Assembly (NCBI GenBank): GCA_009746045.1
Contig: RPFO01000103.1
Location: 1,961,857-2,025,856, forward strand
Length of the DNA: 64,000 nt
Direction of reading: 5' to 3'
Source: Mesostigma viride
Lineage: Eukaryota > Streptophyta > Mesostigmatophyceae > Mesostigmatales > Mesostigmataceae
Of this stretch, positions 50,248 to 60,810 are shown piece by piece (position 1 is the stretch's first letter; the number at the start of each line of letters is the position of its first letter). The notes under the pieces are model-generated. The model did not search any database. It was not told where the DNA came from and was given only the letters and a program-made list of their open reading frames with translations. Made by a program: the position numbers and the translations under genes.

Positions 50248-53200
50248 GCCAAGGAGTGTTAGAAGTCATCTGATGAAGCAACTCCTTCAGATAAAGGCTT
50301 GTGTGAATGCCTTCACAAATAGCCCTGCATTCTGCCACATCACTGCTGACAGCCACCCGTTTGTGCAGGCGACTAAACCAGCTCACCAAACTCCCCAGGC
50401 CATCCTGTCTGAGCACAAAGAGCCCTGCAGCCCTGCCCCTGACCTTGGAGACCTGCCTGCTGTCCATTGAGCTATCCACATACAGCTCCATGCAAATGGG
50501 TTGTGATAAATCCACTGCAGACAACAGAATGCCAGATGAAGCCCTGACCTGATCAGCCACCTTGGCAGACCCTAGCTCCACCAGCATGTCATCAGGCAAC
50601 CTGGCTATGACCATGAGGTCTGGCCTGGAAATGCCTGCCACCCAAGCAACCATGCCCCTCACCATGGGACACAGTGCCTGTGTGATGGTTGGAGGAAGCT
50701 TGCTAATGAGGGTCTCTTGATAATCATTGCCCCCCACCAGCAGCATACGCCACTCCCCCCTTCTTCACCAGTGTGGCCTCCATGCCCACAAACAGCAGAG
50801 GCTCATTCTCCACCTGCCATTGCTCCCTACCCAGAGGAAACTTGGACTTAATGATGGAGATCAGCTCCTTAAGCCACGACGTGGGAGCTATCAGATGTAG
50901 GTCATCCCCGTGCAGCGAAGCATACACTGGCAGGCCTTCCCATTGCCCCAGAAACAGACAGGGGTCTACAGGAGAGACCTTCAAGTTGCAATGCTCCTTC
51001 AGGAAACGGTTGAGAGTCTCCCTCCAGATTATTGGACTTGACCTCAGGCCCTCCAGGCCCTTGAGGATTTTAAGGAACTCCGTGTGGATGTCCCTTTTCC
51101 ATACAGCAGGCACCCTAACATAGAAAGGCGTCTTGCCCTCCCACTTTTCCTGTGCCACATCTGCATCACCCTCCAGAAATGCCCTCTTGAAGTCTACCAC
51201 CACTGAGCCATAGTCCAAGCCCTTGTTGAGAAGGCCTAGAAATACACACAGCAGCAGCCTCCAAGTATCATGCAACATGCCAGGGGTATACAACTCCTCA
51301 GCAGTGCACTCACCAGTACCCTTGAACTCATTCAGCACTGGCCTGACATGTGGTACCTTGACCCCGTCCACCTCCTTCATCTTGATGACAAACTTGAGCT
51401 TGAGTAGACGTCGTGCAGGAGGCAGGTCATTGACAGGTTCCACGCATTTCTTGGAGATCCAGTCCTCCCCAGATTTAATCAGACCCAGTGTGACCTGGGG
51501 ACACATAATGGGAGAGGACATGAGCTTCACCAGGCCTTGGTAGTTGATAGGGCTGTGTCCAGCAAGTGAGTGAGGACCAATGCCCAAACTGCTTGGATGA
51601 CTAGCAGCTGGCAGTATGAGGTCATCAACCAAGGGCTCCTGCCCCTGGCACACTTGCACACGCTTAACCGTCCTGGTTACTGCACGTGATAGGTGAGTGG
51701 TCCTGAAATTAATCAGTGGGACCTGACCAGCCCCTTCCTTAGTCAGGAGAGAGGACGTGATCACTACCCCATCCTGGCATAGGAAATTCTGCCCCAGAAG
51801 AGCAGGTCCTTGATAGCCCTCCAAGACACAAAAAGCAGTGTCCTGTCCAAGGATAGGAATGAATACCTCACCCAGTACCTTCACGTGTACCCCGCCACTG
51901 AAGTCAGACACAAACTGATAGCTGGGTTCAGACATGCTGTACCCTGCTGCAGCCCTGGTCCCAATGATGGAAACCTGAGAATTAGTGTCTACCTCTAAGG
52001 CAGTGTCCAGCCCCAGATTGCCATGCCACCTGAGCTTGGCTACCTTGGGCTGCTTCTTGGCTCTTTGTAGAGCCCCAATCAATCCAGCCAAACTTGTCCC
52101 CCTGGGCTTGGTTAGTGCCTTGGGCTTGACAGTTGACTCCCCAGCTGTTGACCTTGCAGCCTGTTCAACAAGTACCTCTGCAACCTGGCCAGGGCTGACA
52201 GATTCCCCTGCAACAGATGTGGTCGTTGCGTCAGTGATGTCACCTGGGACCTGAAAATCCTGCAGATCCTGTGAGCCTTGTGCCTGACTGCCCTCATTCA
52301 TCAGGTTAGGCTTGACATATGACCAACTCAGCCGGTGTACATGCTTTGGTTCGTCCTCCATGCTGACCAAGCATGCGTGGCTAGCTTCATCAACCTGGGT
52401 AACCACCCCAGGACTCCAGCTACCACGTTTGCCATAAAGGCTAGGTTCCTTCCAAGCTAGGACCTTCTGACCCACTTGTGGCTCCAGCATCTTCCAACCC
52501 CGGTCCTTCTCCCTCAGCTTGGCAAAGGTGACATGTGCAGCATGTTTCCAGCCCTCCAGCACATGTGGTGGGCACAGGCCATGATATAGACCCATTGGGC
52601 TGACAGCAACTCCATCATAGTAGAAGTTAACCCTGCTGTTCAGCTGCTGCTCCACGTTCCTCAGCCATGCACTCCTGACAAGTGCAGGTGCAGACAAGGG
52701 TACCCAGTCTTCAGAGATGATCAATTTCTTGACCTCCTGGATTGCCCTCTCGATAGCACCCTGCTGCCCATGAGCCTCCCTAGGTGTAACCAGCAACTCA
52801 GGAAGGGTAGGATCACCCTTGAGATGCTGAAACTGCATGTCCACCTGGATCCTTGTGGTAGGAAACTTGGCTCTTACATTCTGCAGGGCAGCCAGCAAGT
52901 ACCTGTTCTTCATAGAAGGTAAATGCTCCAGCACCTTGTATTTCGTGTACCTGTCCACGCACACCAACAGTTGCATGCCCCTGATGTGTTGGATATCACA
53001 CTGCAGATCACCAATGCTCTGAGGTAGAGCTTTGGCATGTGATTTCCTGGGCTTGTTGGAGGACAACTGGCACTTACACCGTGAGGCAGCTTGCTGACAC
53101 GCCTTAAGAAGGGGTGCCCTGCCCATACGGAAGGCAAAGTTGTTTGACAGAGAAGTGGCATGCCCAAACATGTTGTGGATTCGGGCACCCAACTCCTGGT

Positions 53201-53486
53201 ACACAGAGGAAGCAGTCCCTGGCACAGTCAGGACTGTGCTGTCAGGTTGTCCAGCATCACCATGCTGACTTCCATCCTGTTCTGACTCAGAGCCTGAGTC
53301 ACCCTGCTCATGCCCAACACCTGGACCGCCAGCAGGGACCACATGCATACCACCAGAGGCCTTCACACCCCTCTGTGGTTGTACATTGGTTTCTCTCAAA
53401 ATGAGAGGTCCACCCTCGTGCCCAGCACGAGGATGCATGGGGTCAGACATTCTTACAGCTGCACCAGCTGTCAAGGACGTCTTCAT
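50248..53486 (-). pseudogene. Copia-1 pol: integrase, retropepsin-like, RT, RNase H
   Basis: A 920-residue ORF starts at 53,486. Integrase zinc ligands are H104 and H109 with Cys at 137 and 139; the core has D164, D216 and E246. After an acidic linker, residues about 490-580 read LEVDTNSQVSIIG ... FIPILGQDTAF ... ALLGQNFL, a retropepsin-like pattern with Asn in place of Gly in DTG. RT follows (LKLKFVIKM, YGSVVVDFKRAFLEGD, GLRSSPIIW) with HGDD at 859-862. At a C6 run near 50,730 the frame shifts into RNase H (CMELYVDSSMDSRQ, LVSWFSRLHKRVAVSSDVAECRA), which continues at 38,021. The order integrase-protease-RT matches copia-2. Confidence 0.8.
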
Positions 53487-53689
53487 AGGAACCTGTACCT
53501 CTCCAGGTGACCTGGGGCCACCTGAACCTGGAGATCACCCTCTTGTTGCCCAGATATAAAATCTGCATTGGAGCACCTGGCCTCCCCCTGGGTGAATTAA
53601 GGTGTGTAGGGGTTGCCTCAGACAGTCACTGCTCCTTGTTGTCTTCTTGCTGACTGCCCTTTGAAGGCTGGCCTGCCTGGGACTTGTTG

Positions 53690-54740
53690 TTGTTCTTCTT
53701 CTTGTTGTTGTTGTTATTCTTGTTGCTGCCCTGGCCCTGGGACTTCTTGAAGCTGGGACACTCCTTCTTGATGTGCCCCCACCCCTTGCACAGGTAGCAT
53801 TGTATCTTGACTTGCCCTGGCCACTGCCCCCGTTGTCAGACGCGTTGCCCTGCTTGGGCTGACCACCCACCCGCCTGAACACCGACTTGGAGTGTGACCT
53901 CCTGTCAGAATCAGGTGAATGATCTCCCTTGCGCTTGTTATGGTTGCCCCTACGCCCTCCTTGGCTTCGGTCAGCCTCAGACGTCTTGGAGCCCCCTGGG
54001 TACGCCCACCTGCCTGGGTAGCCTTCACTGCTGGCACTCCACCCTCAAACAGCTCCTCTGCCTCGAGTGCTTGTTTGATTATGACCTTGTAGGCCTTGAG
54101 GGTTGAGTGTGGGGCACACATGACCTTTAAGGAGCCACGTGTAGCCTTGTCCAGCCCAGAAACCTTGAGCCAGTTGGTTAGGGCTATGTTATCAGCAACA
54201 TTAAAGCCGTGAGCCCTGCCCTCCTCAACCATTTACAATAGTTAAGGAAGTTCTGGATCAGGTCCCCTTGACCTCCCACCCTTGATACTTGTCCTGCCAA
54301 TGGATGCCGACCTTCTTGCGTTGGTCTTCCAGCAGCTCCTTCAGCTCAGCCACGTACAGTGCCCAGGCCTTATTGGCCTTCTTGCACTCCCTGGTTAGGT
54401 CCTTAATCTGGTCAGTACACTTGCCAAAAGTGCTACTTCCTATCCAGATTTGATAGTAATTTGTACCACCGTACAAGCTAGGGAACCCTTCCAATCCTTC
54501 CACAAACTCTTCAGCCTGCTTAGGCTTGGAGTCTGAGGTTACAGGCTGCAGCTGATTGACAATTAAAAGACCCTGTGTGGTGAGATCAAAGCCATGAACA
54601 GCTTGTGCATTATTATTATTGTGAGGAAGGTTGGTAATCTCTCCGGTAACCCCCACGTCATCTACGTGAGCGGTTCCACTACCAGCACCCCCATTATTAT
54701 TCCCACTGGCTGGGCCCTTGCTACGGCGTCCCTCAGCCAT
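53690..54740 (-). pseudogene. Copia-1 gag
   Basis: From ATG 54,740 a 160-residue frame includes LPHNNNNAQAVHGFDLTTQG and a helix-rich part. After a break at about 54,232-54,258 another frame (NVADNIALTNWLKVSGLDKATRGSLK, YKVIIKQALEAEELF) continues the gag fold. In a third frame near 53,745-53,800 lies the zinc knuckle CYLCKGWGHIKKEC (C-x2-C-x4-H-x4-C), then an Asn/Lys repeat. Two frame changes separate these parts. No protease follows before integrase. Confidence 0.7.
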
Positions 54741-55124
54741 CCTGCACTACAAGCTATTCAAAGAACACCTTAGCAAAGCAGCAGAAAATATGTACAAAAT
54801 TTTGTGTCGCCACTGCCGCCTGCGCCGGTGTCGCTGCCGCCCCCGCGAATTGCCGCCGAAAATTCGACAAAAAAATGTCGACGAGCACTGGATAAAAATT
54901 GGCCGACTAGTAGTCAAGGCCCCTGAAGTCGCAGTACTCGTAGACTCAGGATCCTCCATATCCAGCTCCGGACCTGCACCGGTATGTATTAAAACCGGCG
55001 TGCTCCCGCCGCGAAGTTGCGCGCGCCGACGCGCGACGAGGCGCAGAGGATGTGTAAAATGGATAATAATTCCCACCCTGCGGGAATCCACTCTCGCAGA
55101 GACGCGAGAAAAGCCACCAGGTTA

Positions 55125-55605
55125 ATAAAACCTGGCGTTCGCGACTGCGTACGCCGCGTGTGAGCAGCGACAGCAACGCGAGATCCTGAAACAAATTTGT
55201 CGACACCGCCGGCGCGCCCCCGTGCGTAGCGATGCCCAGTTTTGCAGGTTTCTCTGGTAACCGGTGAGTGAAGAGATGGCGTTGTCCAACTCCTCAATGG
55301 CAGTGGTGACTCGTTCACCGACCGCAAACCTCCCCGCACCTGGACCGTAAATGTCGATAAAATATTACGAATCTGGTCCAGCAATGCGCGTATAGCCGGC
55401 ACCAGTGCTGGCAAATCGGGGTCCTCGGGGTTATCCCCGAGCAATGAATGAGCTGCGCGCTGCCGACGATGAAGTTCGTCGAGCGAGATCGTGACTTCGT
55501 CGAGCAATTGCTGCCACGACGGCGCAGTCGGTCTTGACGAAGGACCAGCCGGCGGAGCGGCTATTTCCTCGTCGGCGGGAATCCGGAATTCTTCAGAATT
55601 TGGCA
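55125..55605 (-). CDS. Copia-1 5' ORF, N-terminal helical protein
   Basis: Starting at ATG 55,605, just inside the 5' LTR, the minus frame gives an acidic N terminus (MPNSEEFRIPADEE), a Pro-rich stretch and a helical segment (WQQLLDEVTISLDELHRRQRAAHSLLGD, LVPAIRALLDQIRNILSTF). Beyond about residue 110 the sequence loses protein-like character, although the frame stays open to 54,989, so the end is uncertain. It may be the first part of Gag or a separate leader protein, in the same place as the coiled-coil ORF of copia-2. Confidence 0.4.
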
Positions 55606-55630
55606 TCTTTTTAGCGAGGCGTGTAATACG

Positions 55631-56247
55631 AGTTGTGAGAGTGAGAATGCCACGAATTCCGCCATGGTTCTTGCAGGAAGTTGCCTTTATTATTAACAAG
55701 GAAACACAGACGTAAGTCACGTCACTTCCAAGACTGCACGCAGCACAGGCGACAGGGTCGCAGTGCCAAGAGAACGTGCACGCAAGAACTAGCGTCCCGG
55801 TGTGACCAAGTCACTCATATAGCTTGCTAGGGACGCGTCCAAGTATTCAGCTGCACTGTCACAGCTGAACTGTCAATCAATTGATTACACAGACTCTGGC
55901 ACGCCTTTGGCGCGCAGATCTATCAATTGTCCATACGGCTAGTCCTGTGGACCTATCCGTACACTAGTCAGCATCAATTGCCTCATAGGTCCTGGCGCGC
56001 TACAGCACGCCTACCTATCAATTGACCATCAAGTCCTGTACAAGTCCTGTCAACGTCCTGCGGACTATCAAAGTGACACTTGTACATCCTGTGTCCGTAC
56101 GCGCCCACAGTGGCGCGCCGGGTACTGTCGGCACAGCCTAGGAAACGTCATAACTTTTACGTTCCTTAACCAAATGAGGCGTTCAAGGTGCCGTTGGAAA
56201 GAGCGTAACAATCTCTATCCATCTAACGTAAATCCTTTACGTTAACT
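55631..56247 (-). repeat. Copia-1 LTR (5' side)
   Basis: It is 617 bp and nearly identical to 34,855-35,472, differing by a few bases. It begins AGTTGTGAG and ends TTAACT, followed by the CGTTC target duplicate. The primer site region on the minus strand starts CGTATTACACGCC, not TGG, so an internal tRNA fragment may be the primer. Confidence 0.85.
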
Positions 56248-57389
56248 CGTTCCTTTGGGCTGAGCAGTGCCAACAGGCTTTCGAGGCGCTTAAGCGCCAC
56301 CTCACCACAGCGCCAGTCCTTATCCTGCCGGATCCGGCCCTTCCCTTCGTCGTGGCTACGGACGCCAGCAAGGTGGCCATCGGGGGTGTCCTCCTGCAGG
56401 ACCAAGGCAAGGGCCTTCAGCCCATCGAGTACATCTCACGCACAATGATTCCGGCGGAGCGGAATTACCCAGTGCATCAGCAGGAGCTCCTGGCAGTAGT
56501 CTACAGCTGCCACACGTGGCGTCATCATCTTCTGGGGGCCCAGTTTTCGGTGGCCATTAGTGAGCAGGGGGATCTCGACCCCCACCGCCTTGTGATCCAC
56601 ACCGACCACCGGCCGCTCACCCATCTCCTGGTGCAGCCCAACCTGACGCCCCGCCAAGCGCGGTGGATGGAGTACTTGTCACAGTTTGCGCCGTTCAAGA
56701 TCCAATATGTCAAGGGCGCGGACAACGTGGTGCCAGACGCCCTCTCGCGACGGGCGGACTATTGGTTCTACGAGGACATGGATGTGCTTCATACCACTTG
56801 CGTACCCGTGGCCGCCCCGGGGACCGCCTACGGCGCGGAGCCACGATCTCCCCGGGCCCGCCACCTATTTCATCTGGGACACACCACCAGTGATGACTTG
56901 TCACCTCTCTTGGAGGAGACGAGTGCCCACGAGGACGTGGACGCCCCCGGGGAGGGGGAGGGATCGCATACGCGCATGCCCCTTAGTCATGTGGTGCCGC
57001 CCCAGGGAATTTTTCAGCTTCAGCCGATCGGCCCGCCCACAGTCTTCTCCGAATTCGTCAACCAGGCGAGCGCGGAGGCAGACCCGGCCGTGGACGCGTT
57101 CACAGTCACGTCGGACCTGGAGACGATGATCAGTCGTTTCACGGTCACAGAGGAAGCGGCGCTTGAAGCCATCCGGGCGCATCCCCAGCAGATGGGTGCC
57201 TACCCTTGCAAGTTTCAGGATGGACGCCTGTTCGTGAGTGTCCAGCCGGAGGAATGGCGGCTGTATGTCCCGGAGCTTTGTAGGGCCGCCTTGCTTCACG
57301 AGCTCCACGATTCGCTTCTAGGCGGACATCAAGGAAGCCACCGTCCGTCTTTCCTCGGGCCCGCAAACATTTCTACTGGCCAGGGATGA
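56248..57389 (+). pseudogene. Gypsy pol, RNase H and integrase zinc domain (3' part)
   Basis: The frame continues the RT interrupted at 34,854: LWAEQCQQAFEALKRHL, then RNase H (FVVATDASKVAIGGVLLQ; PAERNYPVHQQELLAVV; LVIHTDHRPLTHL; YVKGADNVVPDALSR). An acidic spacer and the beginning of the integrase zinc domain follow (LLHELHDSLLGGHQG). At about 57,345 a one-base shift leads into the next frame (HFYWPGM, CPSCQIMK), which completes the H-H-C-C finger. RNase H degrades the RNA strand of the hybrid during replication. Confidence 0.85.
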
Positions 57390-58636
57390 AGGAGTATATT
57401 GAGACATATGTGCGCCAGTGCCCCTCGTGCCAGATCATGAAGTCCAGGAACACGGGCTCTCAAGCCGTCCCCAAGACGTTACCTGATCCGATGGGTCCTT
57501 GGGATTCTATCATGATGGACTTCATCGGCCCGTTCAAGAAGACGAAGAGCGGCAACAGCATGGTCTTGGTGTTCGTGGACCGCCTGACGCGCATGTGTCA
57601 CTTGGCCCCGTGTCCGGCCGACCTCACAGCGGAGGAGTGCGCCAAGATATACCTGACGCACGTGTTTCGGTTCCACGGGCTCAGCCGACAGTTCATCTCC
57701 GACCGCGACAAGCTCTTCACGGCCAAATTCTGGCAGGAGTTTTTCGAACGGCTGGGCACCAAGGTGTCGCTGGGCACGGCCTACCACAGCTCGTCGTCAC
57801 ATCTGGTGGAGCGGTTGAACCGCACAGTGCAAGAGACCATGCGACACTACACCGACGCGGTGGGCAGCAATTGGGAGGAACTTCTGGGCTTGGTGGAGTT
57901 CTCCTTGAACAATGCCCCCCAGGCCGCCCATGGATTTACCCCCTTTTTCCTCAACTCTGGCAGACACCCTCTCACGCCGCCTGACTTGCTTATGAGCCCC
58001 GGACTGGGAGAGGATCAGGTCAAGCTGGACACACGCCAGGGGGTTGATCGCTTGCTGCAGCGGATGCACCAGGCTCATAACAGTGCAGTCCAGGGCTACC
58101 GCGCAGCGACAGAGCGGTATAATCTGGAGAGGACAGCCGGCAAGCGGGATAACCGGGCGCCGTCCATTGAGGTGGGCGATTGGGTCCTGGTGGAGGGCCC
58201 ACAGATCGGACGATTTTCACACAAGGTGGAGAAGGAGCTGAAGACTAAGCTTCGTCCCATGTTCCTGGGCCCCTACAAGGTTCTCACCAAGTTCGACGAT
58301 GTCATGTTCCAGGTGGACGTCCCAGTGTCATGGAACCTCACGTCCAACCGTTTCCATCGTGACCAGCTCAAGTTGTACCACCAGAACACCATCCAGGGTC
58401 GGGTCAATCCCCCGGCCCCGTTGGAGTTCAATCCGGACACGGGGGAACAGGAGGATGAGGTGGCAGCGATCGTGGGACACCGGGATGTCAAACGGGGTCG
58501 GGGGACTCAGCGACAGTACCGGGTGCGATGGAGATTCGCGCAGCATGAGTCTGAGGACTCCTGGCGCACTTCTACTGAGTTAGCTGGGTGCGCCCGCTTA
58601 CTGGAAGCGTACAAGAAGACGCACCAGTTGCATTAA
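57386..58636 (+). CDS. Gypsy integrase with chromodomain
   Basis: This is a 416-residue frame. CPSCQIMK supplies the Cys pair of the zinc finger. The core has MMDFIGP (first Asp), FISDRDKLF (second Asp) and LVERLNRTVQ (Glu) in D,D,35E spacing. A GPY/F-type module (LGPYKVLTKF) is followed by a C-terminal chromodomain-like segment (EVAAIVGHRDVKRG ... QYRVRWRFAQHESEDSW). That arrangement defines chromoviruses, in which the chromodomain steers insertion to particular chromatin. It ends just before two element-specific ORFs. The region is open without visible breaks. Confidence 0.85.
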   Translation: MKEYIETYVRQCPSCQIMKSRNTGSQAVPKTLPDPMGPWDSIMMDFIGPFKKTKSGNSMVLVFVDRLTRMCHLAPCPADLTAEECAKIYLTHVFRFHGLSRQFISDRDKLFTAKFWQEFFERLGTKVSLGTAYHSSSSHLVERLNRTVQETMRHYTDAVGSNWEELLGLVEFSLNNAPQAAHGFTPFFLNSGRHPLTPPDLLMSPGLGEDQVKLDTRQGVDRLLQRMHQAHNSAVQGYRAATERYNLERTAGKRDNRAPSIEVGDWVLVEGPQIGRFSHKVEKELKTKLRPMFLGPYKVLTKFDDVMFQVDVPVSWNLTSNRFHRDQLKLYHQNTIQGRVNPPAPLEFNPDTGEQEDEVAAIVGHRDVKRGRGTQRQYRVRWRFAQHESEDSWRTSTELAGCARLLEAYKKTHQLH

Positions 58637-58857
58637 CAGACCACATACGGTACAGCGGTGTAGGGTGAGAGTGGTGTGTGAGCCGGGTACTAGGTACACG
58701 CCGACTAATGCCTTAGCCTCTTGTGTGTGGGCCGTGCAGGGGGACGCCGCGGAGGCGCTTCCCAGGGGCCAGACTTCCATCAGCGCCGCGGAGGCTGCAG
58801 AGGCAGGAATCCGGGAAGCAGACGGGGAGTCGAGTGAGGAAGATCTGGCTGGTGGAC

Positions 58858-60351
58858 ATGGACACAACAGATTACCCTGAGGTCCATCAACCAGAGCAGG
58901 ATGCGAGGACGCAGACCGCTCGCGGAGAGCCTGCAGTCCGAAGGGGTGCTTTAGGGGCCGGAGGCTCGGGAGGTGGTGGCCGGCACGAGACGTCGTCCAG
59001 AACCGGAGCTCCGGACGCACGCACGATGCAGCTAGTAAAGGAGCTGAATGAGGAGACATTTAACCCCCGAATGTTCTTGCGCAACTATGGCCGGGAGGGT
59101 GACTTGGTGGAGCGACGTCGTCGGCGCCGTAACCAGATGCCGTCGGAACTCCGCGCTGATTCCATCCTGGCGCGGGCCAGCCCAGCTAAGCTGGAGGATT
59201 TTCGACGGTTCGTGCGAAGAAATGTGGGGTTCAAGATCAAGACCCGCACCGCCGAGAGCGACGGCGTGGTGGTCGGTACAGACTGGGAAACCCATGAGCG
59301 GGAGTGTCCTTGTCACGCGTGCTTGAACACGCTGGAAGCGGGTCTGGCATTTCCACGGCTGTTGCTCCTCCTAATTCCACCCGAGGTGCGGAAACAGCTG
59401 GAGCACTACTTCCCTCGATACCTTCCGTTGGAGGGGGCGTTGCGGGGCGAGAAGTGTACGCGCGCGGGGCAGTATTCGTTGCGGCTGGCCCTGGATCGCA
59501 TTGTGACTATGGATGACGAAGACCAGGATGACGGGAGCGAGGGTGACGACTCCGATTCTGATGGCTACCCTCCACGCCCTCTCCCTCATTCTCCTCCGAG
59601 AGATTCACCTCCTCGGGGCTCCCTTGAGGGCGGCGCAAGACACCGTCCTGTGACGCGTTTTGAGGCGCCACCGCCGGCGACGGGCTGGGGGCGACCACCG
59701 GGGCGCGAGCCTCGCCCGCGGTCCACGGGATGGGGCGGGGGCAGTCAACCAGCTTCTCGGCGTGCTCCGGAACGACCTGCACGTCGTCGCTCGCCATCAC
59801 CGCCCTTGCGTTCGCGTTCCCGTTCGGACTCGGGAACGGAGTTACGAACTGCTCGCCGAGCGTCTCCACCACCTCGTCGCCCGGCTGATCGTCACTGGGA
59901 GCGCACGTGGGGGTCGGCGGTGGAATTGGAGCGAGAGTCTCGGCGACCGCGGCCGGATACGACGGGAGCTGCTCCGGCTAGGACAGAACAGCCGGCCGGG
60001 GGCGAGCCCCCGGTTGTGGCCCCCTCAGGATTTGCGCAGCAACTCGTCAGCAGAGCTTGTGAGCTCCTGGTCCTTGCCGGCTGGAATGACCCTAGGCTGC
60101 TGGCTAGCAACCTTTATCCTCACACCAGGCCTACGACCCTCGATAGGCTCGCCACTCGTCGTGACGACCAAGGTTCGTGTGTGAAGACGCTCGTTGCCTC
60201 GTTGAGCCCCGAGCTATATGCAACCTCGTTCCATCCTTGTTCCTCGGTCATGAGCAACGCTGGGCAACGCTACATTGCCAGAGCCTCGTATCGCTGCCCT
60301 GCATCCTTGTTGCAGGCAGCATACAGGATTCTCTGGCTATCCTGTGTCTAG
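58858..60351 (+). CDS. Gypsy accessory ORF 1, unknown function
   Basis: This is a 497-residue frame downstream of integrase and in the same direction; I chose ATG 58,858 over upstream GTG. Residues about 50-210 look folded (QLVKELNEETFNPRMFLRNYG; LEDFRRFVRRNVGFKIKTR; a CPCHAC cluster; FPRLLLLLIPPEVRKQLEHYFPRYL). The rest is acidic, then Pro/Arg/Ser-rich low complexity, then a short Leu/Ala helical end. There is no signal peptide or membrane anchor, so it is not an envelope gene. It may be a second Gag-like or regulatory protein; no family was recognised. Confidence 0.55.
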   Translation: MDTTDYPEVHQPEQDARTQTARGEPAVRRGALGAGGSGGGGRHETSSRTGAPDARTMQLVKELNEETFNPRMFLRNYGREGDLVERRRRRRNQMPSELRADSILARASPAKLEDFRRFVRRNVGFKIKTRTAESDGVVVGTDWETHERECPCHACLNTLEAGLAFPRLLLLLIPPEVRKQLEHYFPRYLPLEGALRGEKCTRAGQYSLRLALDRIVTMDDEDQDDGSEGDDSDSDGYPPRPLPHSPPRDSPPRGSLEGGARHRPVTRFEAPPPATGWGRPPGREPRPRSTGWGGGSQPASRRAPERPARRRSPSPPLRSRSRSDSGTELRTARRASPPPRRPADRHWERTWGSAVELERESRRPRPDTTGAAPARTEQPAGGEPPVVAPSGFAQQLVSRACELLVLAGWNDPRLLASNLYPHTRPTTLDRLATRRDDQGSCVKTLVASLSPELYATSFHPCSSVMSNAGQRYIARASYRCPASLLQAAYRILWLSCV

Positions 60352-60810
60352 GACAGCACAGGACCTGCCACAGTCCTGCAAGGACCTACATCCTTGCAGA
60401 CCTGCTGGCTGGCTACTGGCTTCTACTAGCCACAGGACCGTTGAGCCCTCAGTACACTGTGTCCCAGTCACGTGAGAGATCAGGCTAAGCCTGTGCAGGC
60501 ACGGCCTGCCACGTGTCCTGTCCACTATGCCCTGAGAGTGCACCGCCCTCGCCCACCGGTCGGCAGAACTTCGGGACTTGATAACTTTCTAGTCCCTTGT
60601 CTGTTCTAGGCGGTTGACACGGCGTTGGAAAGGTCTCCTCAACCTGCATCCATCTAGCACATTGGTGCCCCAATATGCTAACTTCAGGTCCTCCGACGGA
60701 TGCGGGCCAAGAGGAGCCTACCTTCCTTGTCTCCTTGGATCCACCGGAGCCTACCTTCCTAGTCTCCCTGGAACCACGTCCCCGGCCTGCACCTGGCAGC
60801 CGGCTCATCA

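Larger units (their letters stand above)
34855..56247 (-). mobile_element. Copia-1: LTR retrotransposon with AGTT...AACT ends
   Basis: LTRs of 618 and 617 bp (34,855-35,472 and 55,631-56,247) begin AGTTGTGAGAG and end CGTTAACT. The target duplication is CGTTC (34,850-34,854 and 56,248-56,252), and removing the element restores the gypsy RT/RNase H frame (KKGTPF, then LWAEQC). Coding runs on the minus strand: gag, then a pol in the order integrase, retropepsin-like domain, RT, RNase H. Native length without its own insertions is about 7.8 kb. It carries a T1 transposon in its 3' region and copia-2 in its RNase H sequence. The AGTT/AACT termini are unusual for LTR elements. Confidence 0.85.

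Noticed and set aside
54718-55125. Plus-strand ORF with a VDSGSS protease-like motif
   Set aside because: Opposite strand to the copia-1 coding direction, motif isolated and no following protease pattern.
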